A stretch of DNA of 11,624 bases from assembly GCA_947503585.1 (NCBI GenBank), contig CANNEJ010000018.1:1-11624 (forward strand), written 5' to 3'. The translations under genes and the position numbers were made by a program. Numbering within the stretch: the first letter of the stretch is position 1; each line of letters begins with the position of its first letter. A model generated the notes under the pieces. It was not told the origin of the DNA. It was given only the letters and a program-made list of their open reading frames with translations, and searched no databases. Origin of the DNA: Anaerolineales bacterium. Lineage in GTDB: Bacteria > Chloroflexota > Anaerolineae > Anaerolineales > UBA11657. Of the stretch, positions 6,419 to 11,624 are shown piece after piece.

Positions 6419-7582
6419 ATGAAGCCCGCCAAGATTCTGATTGTAGAGAGCAATTCATTTACCCTCGCTGAAACCCAGCGGGTGCTTTCCAGTAATTACA
6501 CAGTTCAAACAGCCATGAACGTGCCGGACGGCCTGCGCCTTCTGCAGCAGTCGGGCCCGTTCCAAATTGTCATCAGTGAGCTGCAACTTGGCGACGCAAG
6601 CGGCGTTAGCTTCCTGCGCGATGTAATGAACGCAAGCCCCGCCTCGATCCGCATTGCGCTCACCGCAGCGACAACTGTTGCCCCGCTAATCAGCGCAGTG
6701 AATGATGCGGCTGTCTTTCAGATACTCACCAAACCCTGCCCGCCTGAAAAACTGCGCCAGGCCGTTGAGGGCGCCCTGCGGCGCCACGGCGAGGCCGTGC
6801 TTGAGCGCGAGCTGGTGGACCGCACTCTTGCAGGCGCGATTACAGTGCTAAGCGAGGTGCTGTCTGCGGTGGATCCGATGTCGTTCGGGCGCAGCATGGC
6901 TCTGCGCCAAAATGTACGCAACCTCGCCAAGGAGCTTGAACTGCGCAGCAGCTGGGAGCTCGAGGTGGCAGCAATGCTGTGCAATGTGGGCTTGATCACC
7001 ATCCCCGCAAGCTTGATAACAAAATGGAACAGCAAGGTACATTTGACAGCCGTTGAAGCAGAAATTGTGCAGCGCTTTCCCGCCAGCGGCCGCACGCTAA
7101 TTGCAAAAATTCCGCGCCTCGAAAAAGTTGCCGACATCGTGCACTACCAAAACAAAAACTATGACGGCACCGGGTTCCCCGCTGACGCGGTGCAGGGCGA
7201 ACAGATCCCCTATGGGGCACGGGTCCTGAAGGTGTTGATTGACCTGGCGGAAATCGAGCTGCGCGGCATTGGCCGCCCGGAAGCACTGACCGCCATGAAC
7301 AACGGCCAATCGCGCTACGACCCAAAGATTTTGCAGGTAGCGATGCGCTTCTTTGGATATGCGCCCGGCAATGGGAACGCCGTCCGCCGGCCAGTTGCCA
7401 TACCGGTACTCGCCAAGGAATTGCGCACAGGATATGTACTGGCATCCAACGTGGAAACATCCGACGGCAAGATGCTGATGGCCACCGGTTTCACAATTAC
7501 CGAAACACTGTTGGCACGCATTAATAACTTCGGCGCGCTGAGCGGACTCCGCGAGCCGATCCTGGTTGAGAAACCCGCCTAG
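6419..7582 (+). CDS. Response-regulator-like protein: pseudo-receiver plus degenerate HD-GYP domain
   Basis: A 387-residue cytoplasmic regulator. Residues 5-122 form a receiver fold: conserved Thr82 and the TKP motif with Lys105 are present. The phospho-acceptor Asp is replaced by Glu54 (IVISELQLG), and the acidic pair near residue 10 is reduced to ES. Residues about 130-320 resemble an HD-GYP domain, but the HD motif reads CN (188-189, AAMLCNVG), and the HHE motif before DGTGFP reads QNK. The later metal-binding Asp is also missing, while GFP (252-254) survives. It should therefore not hydrolyse cyclic di-GMP. A related family I recall also has a non-catalytic motif here (AAMLSQIG), so the loss is probably a family trait. 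Residues 326-387 form a conserved-looking C-terminal segment ending in EPILVEKP. No partner kinase is adjacent. The ATG at 6419 lacks a Shine-Dalgarno sequence. Confidence 0.85.
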   Translation: MKPAKILIVESNSFTLAETQRVLSSNYTVQTAMNVPDGLRLLQQSGPFQIVISELQLGDASGVSFLRDVMNASPASIRIALTAATTVAPLISAVNDAAVFQILTKPCPPEKLRQAVEGALRRHGEAVLERELVDRTLAGAITVLSEVLSAVDPMSFGRSMALRQNVRNLAKELELRSSWELEVAAMLCNVGLITIPASLITKWNSKVHLTAVEAEIVQRFPASGRTLIAKIPRLEKVADIVHYQNKNYDGTGFPADAVQGEQIPYGARVLKVLIDLAEIELRGIGRPEALTAMNNGQSRYDPKILQVAMRFFGYAPGNGNAVRRPVAIPVLAKELRTGYVLASNVETSDGKMLMATGFTITETLLARINNFGALSGLREPILVEKPA

Positions 7583-7596
7583 CGCATCCGCCGCGT

Positions 7597-9222
7597 TTAG
7601 AAACCGCGCTTGCCCACAAGCGCCGGCACGGCAGTGGCGCGGCCATCCTCTGCGCGCCACACCTCATGCGGGAAGTTTGCCGACGCAGACGCCACAAATG
7701 CAAATGCGGCCCCGACGCCCGGCGCAACACGCAAGCGCCGGTAGAACTCAACATACTGCGTGCCTTTGGTTTGCGCGTCCACGGTAGGCGATGTGTTTGA
7801 GAATTCCGTGACAAACAGCAGCTTGTCTGGAAAGCGGCGGCGGTAGTCCTCATAGCCCAGCCCGCCAGACGGCTGCCGCAGGCCGGCTTCATCCTGCCAG
7901 TAACAGTGGCAGCCAACCCAGTCCGCTGCGCGCGCTGCCTCATCTGACTGGTCCAGAAAAAGCGCAAGCTCGAGGCGCTGCCCCGGAATGGTGTGCCCGG
8001 GTGAAAGCCCCGGGTAACCGAACTTCGCTGCCGGGTAAAGCATGCGCAGGCGCCGGATCACATCGATGAACCAGGCGGCAAATTGCCGGCCATCCTGCCA
8101 CGTGTAGCCCCAGCCTTCTATCTGCAGGTTCGGCTCGTTGTGCACCTCAAAGTAGCGCACACCACGCTCGTAAAACGGCTTGAGCTCGTATTCCATCCAC
8201 GAACAAAAGTCCGCTGGCGTCACAATCCGATTGTTGAAACCCGCAAACATGCGCACCATAAAAAATGCGTCCGGCCGCAAAGCCCGCACCTGATCCACAT
8301 CTGCAGGCTGGGCACTGGAAAGGAACTTGACTGCTTCAATGCGGGCGGCCTTGATCACCTCGAGGTCCGGCGGCTGCACCGGCCCGTCCGCACGGCTGTG
8401 CAATCCCACCAGGCAGCGGTTCAGCGGCCAGTCAAACTTGGCGGCCTGCGCCGGCTTGGTGGCACCGGCAACCGGCGCAACCAAAAACGGCGCGGGATCA
8501 ATGATGTCATTTGGGTATGCGGTCAGGCCCGCAGCGGTGGCACCGGCTTTTTTAAGCGTCAGATGCAGGTGTGAGCCCGATGAATTGCCGGTGGAGTCAC
8601 CCAAGCCAATGCGTTCGCCCGCCACCACCACCTGCCCGACTGTAACCAGCGCCTGGGTCAAATGGGCGTAGATTGTCTGATACCCATCGCGGTGATTGAT
8701 GCGCACGTGAATGCCGTACGCATGGTTGCCGGAGCCGTCATTCACCCGCGAAATCGTGCCGTCCGCGCATGCATAAATGTTGGCGTTCATGGGCGCGCGA
8801 ATATCTATGCCCTCATGGCCGGGCAGCCCGAAGCGGCGGTAAATGACCTCATTAACGCCGAACGGCTGCGTTACCACATTGTAATCAGTAGGCCACACCA
8901 GACGCAGCGGTGCATCCGCTGCGCCCAGCCGGTCGCCGCTCGCAATGCGCGCCGCCAGCAGTGGCGCCAGTGCCGCCGGGCTGGCAGCCGCCAACATATC
9001 CAGCTTGGCCAGCGGATATTTTTCTGACAGGTATTTGCCGGTGTCACGCTCCGCATCAGAGCCCACAACATATGTGATTAACTGACCCGGATAATTAAAC
9101 CGGCCCGCCGAGTCAACATCCGGTGTGACGTTAAGTTGGAACTTTAGAACGTACGCGCGGCTGGCAGCCACCCACTGGTAGTAGTCCGCCTTAGGCAGCA
9201 AAATAATATGGTTGTCAGGCAT
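7597..9222 (-). CDS. M23 peptidoglycan endopeptidase fused to a glycoside-hydrolase-like domain
   Basis: A 541-residue two-enzyme fusion. Residues 1-105 (MPDNHIILLPKADYYQWV...) are an unrecognised N-terminal region. Residues about 108-250 are an M23/LytM metalloendopeptidase with all expected ligands: His136 and Asp140 (HEGID), His187 (YAHL), and His218/His220 (SHLHL). Residues about 262-541 resemble a TIM-barrel glycoside hydrolase of the GH5/GH39 type: HNEPN places a candidate acid/base at Glu363, and LFVTEFSN a candidate nucleophile at Glu473. Together they suggest cleavage of both peptide and sugar bonds in cell-wall material. No signal peptide or membrane helix is visible. I chose ATG 9222; the in-frame extension to 9291 adds 23 unlike residues (start MPLQAPNAARLL) with no ribosome binding site. 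It lies 84 bases behind radC on the same strand, and its stop faces the regulator's stop across 14 bases. Confidence 0.85.
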   Translation of the reverse strand: MPDNHIILLPKADYYQWVAASRAYVLKFQLNVTPDVDSAGRFNYPGQLITYVVGSDAERDTGKYLSEKYPLAKLDMLAAASPAALAPLLAARIASGDRLGAADAPLRLVWPTDYNVVTQPFGVNEVIYRRFGLPGHEGIDIRAPMNANIYACADGTISRVNDGSGNHAYGIHVRINHRDGYQTIYAHLTQALVTVGQVVVAGERIGLGDSTGNSSGSHLHLTLKKAGATAAGLTAYPNDIIDPAPFLVAPVAGATKPAQAAKFDWPLNRCLVGLHSRADGPVQPPDLEVIKAARIEAVKFLSSAQPADVDQVRALRPDAFFMVRMFAGFNNRIVTPADFCSWMEYELKPFYERGVRYFEVHNEPNLQIEGWGYTWQDGRQFAAWFIDVIRRLRMLYPAAKFGYPGLSPGHTIPGQRLELALFLDQSDEAARAADWVGCHCYWQDEAGLRQPSGGLGYEDYRRRFPDKLLFVTEFSNTSPTVDAQTKGTQYVEFYRRLRVAPGVGAAFAFVASASANFPHEVWRAEDGRATAVPALVGKRGF

Positions 9223-9306
9223 TTTGAATCCCGTTTCTAAAAATGGCGGCGGCCGCAACAGCCGGGCAGCGTTCGGGGCTTGCAGCGGCAAGCCGTACGC
9301 AGCCCG

Positions 9307-10038
9307 CTAACTGAATCCTACACCACGCTCCTTGAGCGACACAAAGCGCTGGTGCCCAATGACGATGTGGTCAAGCACCGGTATATCGAGCAGCTTGCCA
9401 GCATCCACCATCAAGCGCGTGACAGCCACATCCTCCGGCGAAGGCGTTGGGTCGCCGCTGGGATGATTATGCGCGACAATAATGTTGGCAGCATTGTTGC
9501 GCACTGCAAAACGAAACAGCTCTCCGATGCGGATCATGGATGCGTTTAGTGAGCCGGTATAGACATCCGTGATTTCAATCAACTGGTTGCGCGTGTCCAG
9601 CAGCAGCACCAGCACGTGCTCCTGCTCCTGCCCATCGAGGCGCGGTGCCAGCAGGCGCCATGCATCTTCCGCGGAGCTTACCCGCGGGCGCTCACCGCGC
9701 TGCGCGCCAGCAACACGCTGGCCCAGCTCCACCGCTGCGCTCAATTGTGCGGCTTTGGCTTTGCCGATGCCACGGATGGCCGCTACAGAACGCGGATCCA
9801 AATTCATGAGTCCCACAAGCCCTTTCAATTCCACAAGTACGCGCTGTCCAAGTTGGAGCGCACTTTCACCGCGCACGCCCACCCGCAGCAGTATTGCAAG
9901 CAGTTCCGCCGTGGAAAGCTTGGCAGCCCCCAACTGCCACAACCGCTCGCGCGGCCGTTCCTGCGCGCTCAGGTCTGTCATGCGCAGGGCGGCGGGCGCC
10001 ACATCTGCGGTCGGTTGCACTGTCACTGCTCGCGACAT
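9307..10038 (-). CDS. radC: RadC family JAB/MPN-domain protein
   Basis: A 243-residue RadC homologue. The family is widespread and has a JAMM metalloprotease-like fold, but its cellular role is unsettled; the old link to DNA repair is doubtful. The N-terminal part holds the RERLWQLGAAKLSTAELLAILLR signature and a helix-hairpin-helix segment (GIGKAKA, about 90-96). The C-terminal JAB domain keeps the metal motif HNHPSGDPTPSPED, with His190, His192 and Asp203, and the upstream GELFRFAV segment supplies the usual Glu. The start is ATG 10038, preceded four bases upstream by AGGAGG (plus-strand 10043-10048). The TTG one codon earlier would leave only one base of spacing. It is divergent from the zinc-ribbon gene and possibly co-transcribed with the M23-GH gene. 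Confidence 0.95.
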   Translation of the reverse strand: MSRAVTVQPTADVAPAALRMTDLSAQERPRERLWQLGAAKLSTAELLAILLRVGVRGESALQLGQRVLVELKGLVGLMNLDPRSVAAIRGIGKAKAAQLSAAVELGQRVAGAQRGERPRVSSAEDAWRLLAPRLDGQEQEHVLVLLLDTRNQLIEITDVYTGSLNASMIRIGELFRFAVRNNAANIIVAHNHPSGDPTPSPEDVAVTRLMVDAGKLLDIPVLDHIVIGHQRFVSLKERGVGFS

Positions 10039-10042
10039 CAAG

Positions 10043-10048
10043 CCTCCT
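10043..10048 (-). promoter_or_regulatory. Ribosome binding site of radC
   Basis: AGGAGG read on the minus strand, four bases before ATG 10038. It is the only full consensus Shine-Dalgarno sequence I found, and it decides the radC start between the ATG and the adjacent upstream TTG. Confidence 0.7.
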
Positions 10049-10068
10049 GCAAAACTCAGTGCTTGCGC

Positions 10069-10077
10069 TGCTATAAT
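10069..10077 (+). promoter_or_regulatory. Extended -10 promoter of the zinc-ribbon gene
   Basis: TGCTATAAT is a perfect extended -10 element (TGn plus TATAAT at 10072-10077). It needs no strong -35, and none is seen. Transcription would start near 10084, giving a leader of about 20 bases before ATG 10105. It lies in the 66-base divergent gap next to the radC ribosome binding site. Confidence 0.6.
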
Positions 10078-10104
10078 GCGCGCAGCCCCCTGATTTTTGC
10101 GCTA

Positions 10105-10578
10105 ATGATTCAGCTGGATCCTGTTTCGCTTCAAAACTATGCCATCGCCGGCGTAGCCCTGATTGGCGCCTTCCTGGCGGCTCTTTGGGCAGCGCTGGTT
10201 GTCTGGACCTTTCGGGACATGCGCGCTCGCTCGCGCGATTTTTTTGCGCAGCTGCTGGCTGCAATTGTAGTGCTGGTGCTAAACATCCCCGGATTCATAG
10301 TGTACCTGATTCTCCGGCCGCGGGAGACGGTGGCCGAGGGCTATGCGCGCTCGCTCGAAGAAGAAGCCCTGCTGCAGAGCATCGAGGAGCGGCCGTTTTG
10401 TCCCGGATGCAACCGCCTGACGCGCCCGGCGTGGCTGGTATGCCCGCACTGCCAAACTTTGTTGCGCAAGACTTGCAGCCAGTGCAAGCAGCCGCTGGAA
10501 CTGAACTGGAACATTTGCCCGCTGTGCTCTGCGCCCGCACCGGGCCGCGAAGCACGCGCCGCAATCGATAGCGGCTAG
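10105..10578 (+). CDS. Two-helix membrane protein with double zinc ribbon
   Basis: A 157-residue protein with two membrane helices (about 13-35 and 47-71) followed by a soluble tail. The tail has two rubredoxin-like zinc ribbons: Cys99/102 with Cys113/116 (CPGC...CPHC), and Cys124/127 with Cys138/141 (CSQC...CPLC). All eight zinc ligands are present. A charged stretch rich in Glu (about 78-96) links helix 2 to the ribbons. The tail probably lies in the cytoplasm, by analogy with other zinc-ribbon membrane proteins. I recall similar proteins beside enolase genes in Chloroflexota; the function is unknown. ATG 10105 is chosen because protein-like sequence and the promoter both begin here; the same frame stays open back to 9616 only as antisense of radC. 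No Shine-Dalgarno sequence is seen. Confidence 0.85.
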   Translation: MIQLDPVSLQNYAIAGVALIGAFLAALWAALVVWTFRDMRARSRDFFAQLLAAIVVLVLNIPGFIVYLILRPRETVAEGYARSLEEEALLQSIEERPFCPGCNRLTRPAWLVCPHCQTLLRKTCSQCKQPLELNWNICPLCSAPAPGREARAAIDSG

Positions 10579-10619
10579 CGGCCCGCGCTAAAACTTACGG
10601 CGTTTCTGCGCGGCATATA

Positions 10620-10631
10620 ACAGGCGCCTGT
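10620..10631. repeat. 12-bp perfect palindrome between convergent genes
   Basis: ACAGGCGCCTGT is self-complementary and lies midway between the zinc-ribbon stop and the enolase stop. A second inverted repeat, TGCGCA at 10668-10673 and 10678-10683, lies nearby. Neither has a T-tract, so I do not call either an intrinsic terminator. The 117-base gap holds nothing else I can name. Confidence 0.35.
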
Positions 10632-10695
10632 ACTTCACCACTCACCACCGAACTCGCCCTAGCCTCCTGCGCAACTGTGCGCAGCCGCTGCCGTG

Positions 10696-11624
10696 CTAGC
10701 GCCGCAGCGCACCCCAGCCCGCATACACAGCGGCAGAACCCAGCTCCTCCTCAATTCGCAGTAACTGATTGTATTTAGCAACCCGATCCGAGCGGGCAGG
10801 TGCGCCGGTTTTTATCTGGCCCATGCTAAGCGCAACCGCCAGGTCCGCGATGGTGGCATCTTCTGTCTCGCCAGAGCGGTGGCTTGTAACCGCCGCCCAG
10901 CCCGCGCGCTGGCACAACTCCACCGCTGCCACAGTTTCAGTCAGCGAACCTATCTGGTTGAGTTTCACAAGCAGTGCATTCGCAGCGCGCTCATCAATTG
11001 CGCGGCGCACGCGCTGGGTGTTGGTCACCAGTAAATCATCGCCCACCAGTTGCACGCGGTTGCCCAGCGCACTCGTAAGCTGTTGCCAGCCCGCCCAGTC
11101 GTTCTCATCCAGCCCATCCTCGATCGACACAATTGGATAGCGCGCAACCCAGTCCGCCCAAAATGCCACCATCTCGTCGGTGGTCAGCTGGCGCTTTTCA
11201 ATGCGCAAGTGATATTTGCCGGTCTGCTCGTCATACAGTTCGCTTGCAGCCGCATCGATGGCGAGGCCCACTTGTTCACCCGGCTTGTAGCCAGCCTGCT
11301 CAATCGCGGTCAAAATCACCTCAAGCGCAGCCGAGTTGGTGGCCAGCACCGGCGCGTAGCCGCCCTCATCACCCACCAGCGTACTTAGCCCGCGCTGCTT
11401 GAGCACGGCTTTCAGCGCCTGGTAAATTTCGGACACCCAGCGCAACCCCTCGGCAAAGGTCGGCGCGCCCAGTGGCATAACCATAAACTCCTGCATGTCT
11501 GTGCTTTGCCAGCCAGTGTGCGCACCGCCATTCAGGATGTTCGCCATCGGTGTTGGCAGCAAATGCACTTGCGGTCCGCCAATGTATCGGAACAGCGCCG
11601 AGCCGCTCGAACTTGCCGCTGCCT
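10696..11624 (-). CDS. eno: Enolase, C-terminal 308 residues (5' end outside window)
   Basis: Enolase (2-phosphoglycerate dehydratase) of glycolysis and gluconeogenesis, in the cytoplasm. The frame is open to the right edge (visible start AAASSSGSALFRYIGG), so about 120 N-terminal residues are missing, judged against a usual length near 430. The visible part holds the expected signatures: the substrate His in NGGAHTG, Glu in MQEFMVMP, and the acid Glu in LVGDEGGYAP. The three magnesium ligands are in LAIDAAASE, SIEDGLDE and LVGDDLLVTN. The base Lys is in LVKLNQIGS, SHRSGET follows, and KTGAPARSDRVAKYNQLL is close to the family consensus. The frame seems intact through the C-terminus. It converges with the zinc-ribbon gene; its promoter lies outside the window. 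Confidence 0.98.
   Translation of the reverse strand, partial: AAASSSGSALFRYIGGPQVHLLPTPMANILNGGAHTGWQSTDMQEFMVMPLGAPTFAEGLRWVSEIYQALKAVLKQRGLSTLVGDEGGYAPVLATNSAALEVILTAIEQAGYKPGEQVGLAIDAAASELYDEQTGKYHLRIEKRQLTTDEMVAFWADWVARYPIVSIEDGLDENDWAGWQQLTSALGNRVQLVGDDLLVTNTQRVRRAIDERAANALLVKLNQIGSLTETVAAVELCQRAGWAAVTSHRSGETEDATIADLAVALSMGQIKTGAPARSDRVAKYNQLLRIEEELGSAAVYAGWGALRR

Noticed and set aside
7583..7596. Shared terminator between the convergent regulator and M23-GH genes
   Set aside because: The 14-base gap and its edges allow only an imperfect bulged stem with no T-tract on either strand.
9223..9291. 23-residue N-terminal extension of the M23-GH protein
   Set aside because: No ribosome binding site precedes it and its composition is unlike the rest; MPDNHIILLPK from 9222 looks like the natural start.
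9616..10104. Upstream in-frame extension of the zinc-ribbon gene to 320 residues
   Set aside because: The extension is antisense to radC, and protein-like sequence and the promoter both fall just before or at ATG 10105.
10668..10683. Inverted repeat TGCGCA-ACTG-TGCGCA as an intrinsic terminator
   Set aside because: The stem is perfect but short and no T-tract follows in either direction; GC-rich six-base palindromes are frequent here.
1..11624. CRISPR array, insertion sequence, integrase or phage module
   Set aside because: There are no regularly spaced repeats, transposase-like proteins or paired terminal repeats; the CACACAC run near 3190 is only simple sequence inside a hairpin loop.

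Overview
The window looks like ordinary chromosomal DNA from a GC-rich bacterium, most likely a member of the Chloroflexota (Anaerolineae-like). I infer this from remembered family resemblance, not from a search. The pointers are a two-helix double-zinc-ribbon protein next to enolase, a HEAT-repeat gene behind an RseP-type protease, a FecR-like anchored protein paired with a family-39 glycosyltransferase, and a response regulator with a degenerate HD-GYP domain. I see no rRNA, tRNA, CRISPR array, insertion sequence, integrase or phage module.

Layout. From 1 to 3063 (+) come the 3' part of an SGNH/GDSL hydrolase cut by the left edge, an intramembrane site-2 metalloprotease (rseP-like) with its own TATAAT box, and a HEAT-repeat protein 41 bases behind it. 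From 3064 to 3412 lies a structured non-coding stretch with two strong hairpins, a candidate promoter and a 12-bp palindrome. From 3413 to 6279 (+) lies a two-gene unit with overlapping stop and start: a membrane-anchored protein with a FecR-like beta region and a carbohydrate-binding-like C-terminus, then a multi-pass GT39-type glycosyltransferase. From 6419 to 7582 (+) is a receiver plus HD-GYP-like regulator in which the phospho-acceptor Asp and the metal-ligand motifs are replaced; its upstream region has a TATAAT box overlapped by a perfect AT-rich dyad. From 7597 to 10038 (-) are an M23 endopeptidase fused to a glycoside-hydrolase-like domain, and upstream of it radC. From 10105 to 10578 (+) is the double-zinc-ribbon membrane protein, divergent from radC and driven by an extended -10 promoter. 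From 10696 to the right edge (-) is the C-terminal two thirds or so of enolase.

How the genes may work together. Several products act at or outside the membrane: SGNH hydrolase, site-2 protease, FecR-like protein, glycosyltransferase, possibly the M23-GH fusion, and the zinc-ribbon protein. That suits an envelope or surface-glycan theme, but the mix of strands and the housekeeping genes (eno, radC) argue for a conserved chromosomal neighbourhood and not one dedicated system. I did not find a convincing new multi-gene system. The points most worth a second look are the M23-GH fusion with no visible export signal, the doubly degenerate regulator with its palindromic promoter, the possible one-base frameshift at the HEAT gene start, and the structured spacer at 3064-3412.
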